From assembly GCF_016086655.4 (NCBI RefSeq), contig NC_052141.2, forward strand, positions 1,736,001-1,800,000: 64,000 bases of DNA, in the 5' to 3' direction. The position numbers were made by a program, and so were the translations under genes. Every line of letters starts with the position of its first letter. Position 1 is the stretch's first letter. This DNA is from Lepeophtheirus salmonis. Lineage: Eukaryota > Arthropoda > Copepoda > Siphonostomatoida > Caligidae. Of this stretch, positions 34,746 through 45,704 are shown in pieces. The notes under the pieces were generated by a model. It worked only from the letters and a program-made list of their open reading frames with translations. It was not told where the DNA came from and did not search any database.

Positions 34746-35704
34746 CTTCTTTTTTGTTGATTCTTTAATAGATCGTCATTTTGTTAGTATCTCCCTCTGA
34801 AAGAAGAATTATTGCCTATCTTTGGTGTAAATTGTTTTAAAAAGGAATAATAAAATAAATAGATAGGAAATTAAATACAATCGTAATATTTTTCCTGCAT
34901 CATTGCTATTTATAATTAGAAGTTTCTTCTCTTTTTATGAGGAATTATTATTTTCTCTCCAAAATCATATAACAGAAAGTTAATATTAACAAAGGCCTTA
35001 ATTCAGTAGTGCCATATTTAACACAGCCCATTTAGAGAAAAATCAATGTAGCTCGTTTGTATGTTGACAACCAAATATATCTCCAAGAATAATTGAATTT
35101 TAACAAAATAATTAGGTATTTCTATAAATATTATGTACTTAATTTGTCAATGCTCCAGTATCCAAAGTTGCGTGAGTATTTTTTGGATGTACTTAACATA
35201 AGAGTACATAATTTTATTTCATTATTTGAAATTCTTCAAACAAGTAATTAACATAGTTTAATATAATTAAAACTGAGAAGTTTCTACCCTTCATTCATTT
35301 CTATTTCATTGACCCTTTTGGTTCACAATGGAGATAGAAATTTAAAAAAACAATGTTCTTGAATAACAAAGGATTGAGGATCCTGTGTAGAATGACAATA
35401 GGTTCGTCAACGGATCAGGTTGAATAAATGTCAAGTGAAAGAGTTTTTATTTTATAAATAAAAAAACCCACCAAATAATAGCCTTTTACACTTCATATTA
35501 TTATGTACATCTTGTTATGATTATTACCATTATTTCACAGCCAACTGAAAAAGTCTCTGAACAAAGAGAAGAGATCAGAGGCGGGAGAGTGCCATATTTG
35601 GACAGGGTTTGGTTCTCCATTCACATGAAATGTCTAATAAGTAAGGTATCAAGTACTGAATACAACTACATAATTGAATAACGTTTATACAGTTTTATTC
35701 ACTC
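34746..35704. other. AT-rich spacer
   Basis: No gene or repeat recognised. Confidence 0.4.
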
Positions 35705-36060
35705 AAGACTCTATATTTGACCCGTCAACACAAAAACAAGATAGAATGATACTTCTCAAAATTGACCCTATATTACATATGTCCTCTTCGACGAATTATT
35801 GTCAAATTCTAAAAATAAATTAATCTCATTAACCATTTGAGTACATTTGAATGAGAAATTGGCATTTTCTTTTTTGAATGGGCTGTATCAGGTTCTATAT
35901 AAGTCTCTTAAATCAAATAATGGTTTTAAATTATAGCTAAGACTATTGGGTATCTAACCTCATCCGAGTAATTTGAATAATAAGCCTATAATTGACTCAA
36001 AGATGCCTATGAAATATTAGGGTGTATGTATATATGAAATAAACAAATCTAACAATAAGG
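35705..36060 (+). repeat. R8 repeat, clearest copy
   Basis: GACCCGTCAACACAAAAACA, TTCTCAAAATTGACCCTATA, TTCTATATAAGTCTCTTAAA, CTAAGACTATTGGGTATCTA, TTGACTCAAAGATGCCTATG. It is non-coding. Confidence 0.65.
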
Positions 36061-36198
36061 CTATTCTTAAAGTTGTATAAAATAGGACCTTCCATATACA
36101 CATATATGTGTATAATATACAAAGACTGTATACATTCTGTCAAAAAGTACCGAGAATTGGTGATTTAAATTGCCTGTACTGAAGGGATTTAAAAAGAT

Positions 36199-36764
36199 AC
36201 TTTTTCTAAATTTGAAGCACTGTTCTTCATTATAATGCCAAGTTTGAGTGCGATTTGTGGACCAGTTTGCTTGCGAAAGCTGGATATGTCAGTTTACCTA
36301 ACTAGTGGTCCACGACATGTCTTTTTTCTCCCCCCAATCTGATGATTGTTGGCTGGTTTGCTTATCATACTCGTAGACCCACGTGTATCATTCCCAGTTA
36401 TAATGTGTTTTTTGAAACGTTGGGTCGAAATTCACTGGATCAATCATGTACGAAATGACTTGTTCACGGTACTGTTTTTGCAGCAAATTCTGCTCTTTTG
36501 GAACAAGCCGTGTAGCGACGCGTCTCATCCCCAAATTTTTAGTCAGAATGGTACAAACTGACTCGTGAGAGATGTGAAGGCAATGTGATAACTTCCCTAA
36601 GCTGATATGACGATTTTTTTGTCCAATAATTTCCTTCATTGTAAAAATCGTGGAGCACTATTGAGGTTGACTGACTTTTGCAAACAAGCTATTCTACAAA
36701 TCGCGCTCAAACTTAGCATCGTAATGAAAAACAGTGCTGCCAACCTAGAAAAAAACATTTTTTT
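36199..36764 (-). mobile_element. Mariner deletion derivative with ~70-bp TIRs (family H)
   Basis: The left arm reads AAGCACTGTTCTTCATTATA then ATGCCAAGTTTGAGTGCGAT. The right arm is its inverse (ATCGCGCTCAAACTTAGCAT, CGTAATGAAAAACAGTGCTG). The symmetry continues for about 70 bp, unusually long for mariner. Between the arms lie only the N-terminal part of a mariner transposase (minus strand) and a stub of the catalytic domain. Length is about 566 bp, against about 1.3 kb for a full mariner. Confidence 0.75.
36310..36639 (-). pseudogene. Mariner transposase, N-terminal part
   Basis: An open frame of 83 codons (36388-36639) reads a clear mariner DNA-binding region: I-S-L-G-K-L-S-H-C-L, I-S-H-E-S-V-C-T-I-L, then L-G-M-R-R-V-A-T-R-L-V-P-K-E-Q and the R-V-N-F-D-P-T-F-like segment. 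After a stop the catalytic start survives as T-W-V-Y-E-Y-D-K-Q-T-S-Q-Q-S-S. The first catalytic Asp (canonical G-D-E-T-W) falls on the damaged Y-N-W-E-stop-Y stretch. Everything after Q-Q-S-S-D-W is deleted and replaced by the inner TIR. The gene cannot encode an active enzyme but could still encode a DNA-binding peptide. Confidence 0.8.
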
Positions 36765-36824
36765 AAAATTCATTCAGCTCGCGAAATTTAAATTAACAAT
36801 TCTTCGTACTTTCTTGACAGAATG

Positions 36825-36975
36825 TATGTGGCCCGTCAACACAAAAGCCAGCTCGAATTATTCTTTTCAAAATTGGCACTGGATTACTTTTGTATTGTTC
36901 GACGAATATTCGTCAATTTCTATCAACAAATTATTTTTTTAACTCTTTGATCTTGTCACAAATTGTACTTAACCC
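36825..36975 (+). repeat. R8 repeat, 5' part
   Basis: GGCCCGTCAACACAAAAGCC, TTCAAAATTGGCACTGGATT, GTTCGACGAATATTCGTC. It has the same order as the start of 35705-36060. It flanks the family H element, so that element lies between two R8 copies. Confidence 0.55.
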
Positions 36976-37860
36976 ATTACAGGCGATTGGTGAATTAATT
37001 TACCACTATATATTGATATAACTATAAATATTTCTATCTTCATGCAATATCTTTTAATAATTCTTGTTTATCTGTCATTTGGAGTACCTTAACATTATTT
37101 TTGTACGATATCTTGGGCAAAAAAAAAATTTTTTTTTTTAAAAGATCCCTAAAATCATGTTAATTGTGTCATATTGTGTCAATTGATCATATTAATTGAT
37201 ATATGTATTGAGTAGTCATGTGTGAGTGTGCTCATGAAAAATCGAGAGCAACACTGATGATATACTTGAGGAGTTATCTTCTATGTTAATAAATCAAAAT
37301 TTGTCTTATGAGCGATGCATTATTACTCCAGGTAATGTTGGGTACAAGTAACTTATAAAAGAAAAGAATAAATTAATTATTGGGCGTCACATAACTACGG
37401 AGTTTCTTTCAAATTTAGTATTTAGCAAAAATATGTATTAGAATTTAGTATTGTATAAATTAAGAAGGTGATCAGGCTATAGACGAGCTTAATACGTTCA
37501 TTTTTAATTAATACTTGTTTATTGATTACTTTATTTATAATAAAAAAAACTGGACTTTTCAGCAAGTTCGATGTGGAATAAAATGTTGACTTTTGAGGGA
37601 TTTGATGTGTAATAAACGTGGCCATTATCTACTTAATAAAAGTCAAATGTTCAACATGTATTTCCAGGCAAATTTACCATTTCATTGTGGGATTAAAATA
37701 TATTTTTTTATTATTTTGCTCCTCTGATTGGATTAGCCCATCCCAGAACTCACTCAAAAAGAGTTCAGTCTTTCTGCTTCTCATATACATGACAATGGAT
37801 GGATGATACCATTCTTTTGAGTCAGTCATGGGGTGTCATTGAAAAGGTAGGTATCTACTA
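36976..37860. other. Spacer with R11 repeat
   Basis: 37209-37300 (GAGTGTGCTCATGAAAAA, AACACTGATGATATACTTG, GAGTTATCTTCTAT) matches 62341-62420 in reverse. No gene recognised. Confidence 0.45.
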
Positions 37861-38996
37861 CTGCTAAGACTCGGTCCGAGCCCAACTTTTTTAATTTTGA
37901 TCTTACGTAATTTTGTTCAATGAGATTTCAGTCTAGACCGTGATGATTTCAGACTGTAGACCGAAATTTAATCTATTAAAATCATGGTACGATTTTTTCA
38001 GTATCAATCTAAGAACCGATTTTCTCACCATTCCGTATCCATAAGTTGTGTAAATATGAATAATGCAACACATATCATTTCCCATGACGTTTTGTCTACT
38101 GATATTCACCATTTGGAAACCCTCATGGCGTCATCTAAAGGGAGGGGACACAAAATTTGCTGTAGCATGACTATATTACGAAAAATTTGATTTTTATGGA
38201 ATCAAGAAAGACAACTCAAAGCCAGTTGCTGCCTTGTTTGACAACTATATTTACCTTTATTTTGTATTTCATATGTCCTCCTTCACAAGCAATAACAGCC
38301 TTGATACGTCGGTGAACAGATTGACACCACTTGACGATGAAGGCTGTGTCCATGACGTACCACGCTGTCATTATGGCAGCTTGGAGCAAAATTAACTGTA
38401 ATGAAAAGTTTGACAGACATTCTTCTCCAAGACACCACAAACTGGAAAATCCCGGTGGTTGACATCAGTTCTAAAGGAGGGGCACATGGAGGCAGGGCAG
38501 AAATCAGCCATATTTTTGCTTAAGAAGTTTCAGTTTTCTTTGCTCTATGGGGCTATCATGGACTTTTCGATGTTGTAGGGAGTCCGAATAGAGATGTTAC
38601 CAGTCTCTGTAGCCTTCTCCGCATTGTCAATGGTACGGAGGAGATGGAACAGGCGTTGCCTTTTTTTTTAATGCTCCAACATTTTTGCTACTCCAAGTTT
38701 TTTGTTCCCACTTTGCCTTGAATTGGTCTAGACCAAATTTTCTAATGAGACTTATATTTGGAAGAACCATATTTTCTTTGGAAACTATGTAAACTAAGCT
38801 TGCCTTTTTTTACCGGTTCAGTCCGAACTTCTTTAATGGACCGAATGAGTTCGATCCACTAAAATTCACAAGGGTCTGAGACCGGTCTAAGACTTTATAA
38901 CGAACTTCTTTAAGTAACTACTGAATTGATTTAATTCGCTTAAATTCATAGCGGTCTGAGACCGATCACACACTTTCAGACCTAAGACCAACACTA
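37861..38996. mobile_element. R7-type MITE split by a family B transposon
   Basis: The left piece (37861-38151) has GACTCGGTCCGAGCCCAAC and CAGTCTAGACCGTGATG. The right piece (38671-38996) has GGTCTAGACCAAATTTTC, GGTCTGAGACCGGTCTAAGAC and the end AAGACCAACACTAG. The GAGACCGGTC-rich ends resemble 9243-9857. The transposase relic at 38152-38670 separates the two. Confidence 0.55.
38152..38670 (-). pseudogene. Transposase relic, Tc1/mariner family B, best copy
   Basis: The family terminal sequence is at 38152-38215 (GCATGACTATATTACGAAAA, ATTTTTATGGAATCAAGAAA). On the minus strand the fragment begins near 38660 with R-L-F-H-L-L-R-T-I-D-N-A, then T-P-Y-N-I-E. It continues after a stop with F-C-P-A-S-M-C-P-S-F and D-F-P-V-C-G-V-L-E. 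It ends with an intact stretch A-A-I-M-T-A-W-Y-V-M-D-T-A-F-I-V-K-W-C and R-R-I-K-A-V-I-A-C-E-G-G-H. The DNA-binding domain is missing. The clean tail suggests it is the youngest of the three B copies here. Confidence 0.75.
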
Positions 38997-40288
38997 GTAG
39001 GTACCTACATACTCACATGGATGGATCATAGGTAGGGATCGTTTGAAGAAAGAAAGAAAAAAGAAGGAAAAATTATATAACGCTCATCCCTGCTGTGAAA
39101 ATGAGGACGATGGGAGGATTTGTATGCGCTTTTTTTTAAAGCAGGTGTTTTTTGACTTCTATTATATTCTTGATTTAAATAGACAGAAGGAGTGTTATTG
39201 TTGTTGGGGATGTTGAATCTATTTATTCCTCCAGCTCCTGCTGGAAGGTGGTCTCTTTCTTTCTTTCTTTTTTGATTGCTGTAATTGTTGTTGGAGAGGA
39301 AAAAATATGTGAAGGAAACATAAAGAAATGTTTTAAAATAATTTTTTGACGAAAAAAATTATAAAATCGTCATTAGATATATGACAAATAAATGTATTAT
39401 CAACCAATTACAGGAGGGAGTTTAATAAAAATCTACTACTACATAAAATAATGAATTATTTAATCTCAAGCGAAATTTTGGTTTTGGAGATGCAATATTA
39501 AGCTACATCTGCATTGTATCTATAATGATGACAAATAATTTATGGCAATTTTGTTCATGTAAATACAAAAGAAACCTATTTGAACATATGAATATAATTT
39601 TTTATTATTAAATGTAATAGTTTAATTACAAATATGTCTCCGATTCATAGATACCTTCTTACATATAAATGCTACTGATACTTAATTAATTAGCCTGCTC
39701 CTATCAGGATCCAAGATATTTTTTGAGGTTTTTTATAAAAATATAAATCTCTTATTTGAGTTGTAAACTGTTCTAAACTGTTATCGTCTGTAATGGATTA
39801 ATTTGTTAAGGGTGTCATATATGTACGTAAGTTTCTTACATTTTTTGCCCAAACCTCCTCACGTGTTCGTATTTGGTACATATTTATTCAACCCCGCCTT
39901 CTTATAAAGTTAAAAAGTAAATTCAGGGATCAACGGTCATTAAAATTAGCCACTAGCAAACAGGGCTAGTAAGAAGTGAAATAAATCCTTATAGAACATT
40001 TTTACGTGACGTCAGCATTGTTAATGTCAGCTATTTTGTGCACCGAAACATTCATTATTAGAATACAAACTCTTTTTCATAAATATTAAGGTAAATACGG
40101 AACAATTAGATGTCAAAATGTGGGCAAAAATTAAAGAACTTGAACCTTACCATCAGTTAAAAATGTATCTCTCTAATTTGGCAAGTAATAGCATATATCT
40201 AACCCAAATATGTATTAAAAATATATTATTACATCGTCCTATACAATCTGTTTTCCATATTGTTGTCAATAAACTAACTATTACAAAT
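38997..40288. other. AT-rich spacer
   Basis: A CTTT-repeat microsatellite lies at about 39254-39271. No gene recognised. Confidence 0.4.
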
Positions 40289-40527
40289 AGTGTTGTGTTA
40301 GTCCATATTTTTTCAGTCCAGTCCAGTGTTGTTAGTACCAGTACTATCAGTTCTTGGGACTGGTCCTTAAGACTATCGGTGATCTGACTTTCATTACTAG
40401 AACTAATTAAAAAAAGAAGAAATAAAGTTGGGTGACGTCATAAAGGACCAAACCTTATAAGTTTTTTAGAAAAGAACTGGACCAGACCAAGGCTGAACTC
40501 GTCTTAAATAAGGACCGACACAACACT
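40289..40527. mobile_element. hAT-like MITE (AGTGTTG family), best copy
   Basis: AGTGTTGTGTTAGTCCATAT and ATAAGGACCGACACAACACT are inverse ends with three mismatches over 20 bp. The core has CAGTCCAGTCCAGTGTTG and a TGACGTCATAAAGGACC block. It is 239 bp long and abuts the family A element at about 40535. The long frame crossing its left end (40118-40387) is incidental. Confidence 0.7.
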
Positions 40528-40534
40528 AAGTATA

Positions 40535-41285
40535 ATAACAAGTGGTTCATTGAACACTTACTAATTCAATAATTAATAAAGGTAGACTAATTTGAAATTA
40601 ATTCATATTTCGATATATCAAAGCATAAACAAATTATCTTATCTACAAGTCGAGAAAAGGATACTTGAATGGGATCGACAAATTTGAGAGGAAGAAGGGG
40701 TCTGTCAAAAATGCCAAACTTGGCATGGAGGAGTTAAAGAAAATAGTCCATGCCAATCCCTTTAAGTCCATGAGGGTTCATGCAAGAGATCTCAGGGGGT
40801 TTCACACTAGATTTTCAAAGGAGCTATCAAAAAAGTGGGTGGAAAGATACATGTTTGATACCAGGAATGAAAGAAACCCATCTCCACTCTTGCAAACTCT
40901 TTTGAATGTGTATTTTCAGTTCTTTTGAACTCTTTTTTGACACTTTTGGCCCACCTACAGCCCTGATACCATCTCCCTCGACTACACCTTTTGGGTTCAT
41001 GTCGAAAGGGAAGACCTGCAGTGTCCGTCATCAAAATACTGAGGCACTCAAAGCCATCACTCATTATGACACCATGACAAAGGACTACAGGTACCAGGCC
41101 TTTCTCCACAGCATGGAAGCCATCATTGCCACTAAGGAAGGCTACATTAATGATTAAGAGAGCTACGGCACACATCTATTTATAACATTATTTTGGTTGA
41201 AATTCTAGTGTTAATTAATAGATTATATCTTGTTGAAGTTTACCTAAAATTAAAAGTAATCAGATTTTAATGTACCAATCAGTAA
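40535..41285 (+). mobile_element. Tc1/mariner family A, deletion derivative, copy 2
   Basis: The transposase N-terminus is open at 40665-40928. It includes M-E-E-L-K-K-I-V-H-A-N-P-F-K-S-M-R-V-H-A and F-S-K-E-L-S-K-K-W-V-E-R, and ends with L-Q-T-L-L-N. It then jumps to the S-P-D region, here damaged to P-D-T-I-S-L-D-Y-T-F-W-V-H-V. The C-terminus (N-T-E-A-L-K-A-I-T, then E-A-I-I-A-T-K-E-G-Y-I-N-D) ends at the stop at 41155-41157. The right end GATTTTAATGTACCAATC is diverged. It has the same break as the copies at 33255 and 59411. The minus-strand frame of 122 codons here is a shadow. Confidence 0.8.
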
Positions 41286-41859
41286 AGTGAATTTATACAT
41301 AATCAGGAATGAATTAAAGGAACATTAAAAACAAATCCTGGAGTCAAATTGTATCATCATTTATTAGATTGGAAATGGTTTTGTATGAACAGAGCACCAT
41401 AGTTCATATTTGTCGTCTAATAATACTTGTATACACATTGTAAATTACATCGAAATGCCCCAAAAAAGTTTTACGAGATTGTACAAGAGACTTGAGTAGT
41501 ATTTGGATGACACCATCATTGAGTAAATGTTATGCCAAGGTGAAATAAAGTACAGATAAGTAAATAAAAAACCAATTTGAAGATATATGGTAAAATGACT
41601 GGATGAGACATAGGCAGACACAGGCATAATAAGTAGATGTCAACCTTAGATAAACAGTCAATATATGAATGTATATATTATTTTTTCACAGCATGGTGTT
41701 AATGAAATCCCCCCTCTAAAAAAAAATGATGAGAGTTTTTTTTTTAAAAGTTATAAAATATACTATATACTACACAGCAACTATTGGTTCAATATGTGAT
41801 TTCGAACAACCATAGCTAGTAGACAACATGTGAAAAATACCCAAGAAATAAGAGATTGT
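41286..41859. other. Spacer
   Basis: No gene or repeat recognised. Confidence 0.4.
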
Positions 41860-42245
41860 CAAAGCAATCTGTGGCTTACATCAAAATAAAAAATATATAT
41901 TTTGTGATGCGTCAACATAATACAATCTTGAACAAAAATCAAGTGACGTAGAAAATCCCAATTTATACTTTGCCCTCCATATATAGATATAATCCAATAT
42001 AGTATAGACATATTTGACTCAATTATAGGCCTATTATTCAAATATGTAGGATGAGTGAAGAAAACCATAGAATGTTAGCAATAGTTTAGAACCTTTTTTT
42101 TGATGTAATTTACATATATTGGGCCTGGTTTGATCCCTGTCAACTATAAAATCGCTCAATTCCTCATTTTTCTATTATTGTGAAGATGCATTTTGACTAC
42201 TTTCAGTGGCATTTTATACACACCCAAAAATTCTATACGAATAAT
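41860..42245 (-). repeat. R8 repeat
   Basis: Reverse-complement copy: ATAGTTGACAGGGATCAAAC, GGCCCAATATATGTAAATTA, CCTATAATTGAGTCAAATAT. A second partial piece (GGGCCAGTATAAGTCTATTA in reverse) follows near 42300-42345. Confidence 0.5.
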
Positions 42246-43624
42246 TTATTTGCTTTATTGGATAAGTTAAGATACTCAAGAATTTTAGCTATAGCTTCAA
42301 AACTTTATTTGATGTAATAGACTTATACTGGCCCTAATATGGCCTTTCAAGGGAAACCCCATCCTTTATTAATCTTTTTATTTAGCATTATTTATAAGAA
42401 TAATTTGTTCATAGAAATTAACGATTATTGAAAAAGACAAATCTAATCCACACTCAATTATTAGAAAAATCATTCTACCTTACTTGTGTATTGACATTTT
42501 TGCCAATATATTTAGAGACGATTGTATCTAGGGATGCCACTATGAATTTTATACCGCCCCTTGATTCCCCTCTAAAAATCCCAATAATTAACACTGAAAT
42601 CCAAAGAAAATTATACTAGTTTACAGCATATTAATACAATTTGATACTCACATTCGATCCGTTATAAATGAATGTCATATTCATAAAAAAATCATATATA
42701 TATAAGCCTCAAAAATGATGAAAGATAGTAATGCCCCTGTTCTTCACCTTAAAAGTGTATAAAATCCCTTTCTGTATGCGTTGTAAGCCTATATTTGTGT
42801 CGTTGATGAATATTCCCCTGCTTAATTTTCGTTATTAAGGCTACGGGAGGCGGACAGTTTGAACATGATTAGCCCTAGTAAAAACCAGACAAAACGTGAA
42901 TAAGTTGAGAACGACCTAATGAGTAGTAAACTTTTAACGCGTTGAAAAAAAAGTTTGAAAATATAATTAATATAATCAAACAAAGTTAATCAATAGCAAT
43001 ATTTCTACATTTAGGTACAAAATAATCCGAAACGTAACGTCAATATCAAAAGATCTTGGGATAAATCCCAAGGAGTGGCATCTCTAATTGTATCTGTTGT
43101 TCGAAAAGAGGACCGTTTTATGCTCCAAAATGTCAAAATATGATGACGAAGGACACAAAATGTCAACAGTCCAAATGCAACCCCTCATGGCACACTTAAT
43201 CCAACTTAATCCCTTCTTCTGTTGACATCCAAGCCCATTTTTCGTATAGTCTTTATTGCATTATATGCAAGGACACATTTATGGGAGGGGGATGGAATAA
43301 TCCATTGACCCTTCCTTCATCATATGACTTAAAGAACACGACAAAATAATTTGAAATCTGTGGACTCGTGAGTAACAAATAACAGAGTAATTTATTTATA
43401 TATCAATCACTGTTCCGAGTGTTTACATACAGCAAGGGTTCATATTATTCAAATCCCTGTTATTGTTGTTCTATTACCTCCTACTAAGCCAACTATGAGC
43501 ACCTGCTTAGCATCAGATGTTGCAGATTCATATCTTAGATAGCTATGTATGTTGTACTAGTCGACGGCATAGTTTCAAGTGTTTGTTCCTTTCGTAAGTT
43601 TTGTCAGGAGGGTTTTTCGTTATT
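42246..43624. other. AT-rich spacer
   Basis: A trailing R8 piece lies near 42300-42345. No gene recognised. Confidence 0.4.
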
Positions 43625-43715
43625 TTTAAACATAAATGGTCTGTCAACACAAAAGCAAGGTAGAATGATGTTTCTCAAAATTTACCCTGGACTACATTTA
43701 TATTCTTTGCCAAAT
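43625..43715 (+). repeat. R8 repeat, 5' part
   Basis: TGGTCTGTCAACACAAAAGC, AAGGTAGAATGATGTTTCTC, AAAATTTACCCTGGACTACA. It is cut off by the R3 element at 43722. Confidence 0.6.
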
Positions 43716-43721
43716 TATGCA

Positions 43722-44115
43722 GAGGCGTCTGCAAGATTCTATTGGGAGGGGATTCGTTTGCAAAAAAAAACACCCTAAATTAGAGGGTTTTTTTTCTTAA
43801 TTCTAGTATTAAATTTTTGGAAAAAAAATATCAAAAATCCACAGTCATTCACAAAAAACTACAAAAATTATATTTCAAAAATGAAGATAAATTTCAAAAA
43901 TTCGTTGATATTCTCAAAAAATTAAATTTTTCGCAAGCAAAATTCAAAAATCCAGAGTTGCTGCCAAAGAATTAGATTTTTTACAGAAAAATTCATAAAA
44001 ATTAGATTTTAAATATTACATTTTTTGGAATTTTTTTTCAAAATCCACATTTATATGCAAAAAAATTTATAAAATTATATTTCGAAATATTAAATTTTCC
44101 AGTAAAAAATAAAGA
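43722..44115. mobile_element. R3 low-complexity MITE, one-ended
   Basis: The left end AGGCGTCTGCAAGATTCTAT matches AGGGACGTCTACAGGATTAT at 45024. Five or more AAATTC/CCACAGTCATTCACAAAAA-type units follow. The right terminus is lost in a long T run. Confidence 0.6.
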
Positions 44116-44121
44116 TTCCCA

Positions 44122-44151
44122 TTTTTTTTTTTTTTTTTTTTGTGTGTGTGT
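44122..44151. repeat. T20 run plus (GT)n
   Basis: Twenty T residues followed by GTGTGTGTG. Confidence 0.85.
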
Positions 44152-44191
44152 TTCTACAGAACCTGTCTAAGTAATCAGAGCGGATACAAAA

Positions 44192-44637
44192 ATGATCAGT
44201 AACACTACAAAGATCTGCCAACGCCTTGAAAAGACCTTGGTTTTGGAATTTCCTATCAACAATTCCATTAGTTTCACGGAATTTCAAACAATACAACTAA
44301 ATTTAGCTGCTGAAACTACTCATTCAATTTCGTTCATTAGTAGGATTGCTTTTGAGCATTACATAGGTATTTTTGTATAGTACAAGCCTATTACAAGGGA
44401 TATTATTCTTTTTCGAATGCGTTTTACGACAATTTCGACTTTGGTTCTGTGAAAAACTATCCACGAAGCAACATTGAATCCTTTTTTCAACTATTTGAAG
44501 GGAATACACTTGGATCTTCAACAGTTTTTGCTATTAAATTATACAAAAACCTCCAAAAAGTTTTACAAATATCGCGTACTCTCCGGGACATTCAAAGTGA
44601 GCCCGAAGTTTTTCCGGATAAACATAGCAAATGATAT
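44192..44637 (+). pseudogene. Unrecognised coding-like tract with a frameshift
   Basis: Two frames lie end to end on the plus strand. The first (44192-44380) has N-N-S-I-S-F-T-E-F-Q-T-I-Q-L-N-L. The second, shifted and traceable from about 44385 to the TGA at 44635-44637, has Y-Y-S-F-S-N-A-F-Y-D-N-F-D-F-G-S and then L-Y-K-N-L-Q-K-V-L-Q-I-S-R-T-L-R. GC content and codon choice are more gene-like than the surroundings. One single-base change would join the frames. I do not recognise a family. There is no signal peptide, membrane helix or transposase motif. It may be a broken gene, a retrotransposon piece or chance. Overlapping minus-strand frames (44090-44296, 44324-44521) are taken as shadows. 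Confidence 0.35.
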
Positions 44638-45023
44638 TTTTGTCGTATGAGTTTAGCGGTCATTATCTATATGATTGTAAATTTTTAAAACCTCATTATC
44701 AATATGTTGCTTAGCTTAAAATCGATAATTTTTAATTTTATATATTCCAAAGAAGCGATATTATTTTATTTTATGTTGGAAAACAAGAAAGTATTTCATT
44801 CAATGGAGTCATAACAAAGCCACAAAATGTGTTGTACGTAAAGAAAAGTTCCTACGAGTTTAGCAAATCGTATATTTTATCAATTGTTACACTTCACATG
44901 ATAGTCTTAAAGAAGTCAACTTAATGATTTCCATTAATAGCCTAGGTTTTTTTTTCTACAATTTTTATTATTAAATAAAATGTTGAAGTATTATATGATA
45001 CGTCAACCATTTTTAGATCGCAG
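44638..45023. other. Spacer
   Basis: No gene or repeat recognised. Confidence 0.4.
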
Positions 45024-45475
45024 GGACGTCTACAGGATTATATATATATTTATTTATTTTTGAAGAGGGGGTCTTGTTTTTTGAAATTTTTTGAAGAAAA
45101 CTCAAAAAATTACAAAAAAATGAAAAAATTAAATATTTCCGTTAAAAAATTGAAAAAAATATTTTTTTAGAGAAAAAAATTTCCAAAATTCACAGCTGCT
45201 CACAAAAAAATGGATTTAAAAAAAAATTAAAAACACATAGTTTTTTAGAAAAAATTAAATTTTTTGGAAAAAAATTTCTGAAATTAAATTTCAAAATTAA
45301 AAAAAAAAATTCAAATATTAAATTTTGCGGAAAAAGATTTCAAAAATCCATAGCTATTCACATAGGAATGAAAAATGAAATTAAATTATTAATATTAAAT
45401 TTTCTAGAAATAATCAAAAATTTCTTAATTGGGGGTAGTCTACAGCCCCTTCAGCCCTTCCCCTGTGGGCGTCCC
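45024..45475. mobile_element. R3 low-complexity MITE, complete copy
   Basis: The ends AGGGACGTCTACAGG and CCTGTGGGCGTCCCT are inverse with two mismatches. The core consists of repeated ATTAAATTTTTTGGAAAAAA and CATAGCTATTCACA phrases. A CTACAGCCCCTTCAGCCC block lies just inside the right end. It is about 450 bp. Confidence 0.7.
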
Positions 45476-45514
45476 TTGATTGTCAGAATAAAAGTAGGAT
45501 AAATTGATAGATTT

Positions 45515-45700
45515 TATTTGAAAGGGGCATATGGGGACCAATATAAGTCTCTGAAATCAAATGAAAGTTCTTAAATATAGATAACATTCTTGGGTATCTT
45601 AACTCGTCCTAAAAATTTGAATAATAAGAATGTTATTGATTCAAATATTTTAAATAAATAGTGGGTTGAAAATATGTTATATATGAAGTAAAAAAATTAA
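45515..45700 (+). repeat. R8 repeat
   Basis: GGGACCAATATAAGTCTCTG, AAATCAAATGAAAGTTC, CTTGGGTATCTTAACTCGTC, AATTTGAATAATAAGAATG. Confidence 0.6.
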
Positions 45701-45704
45701 GTAA

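Noticed and set aside
40807..41175. 122-codon minus-strand frame
   Set aside because: It is the antisense shadow of the family A transposase relic, which reads sensibly only on the plus strand.
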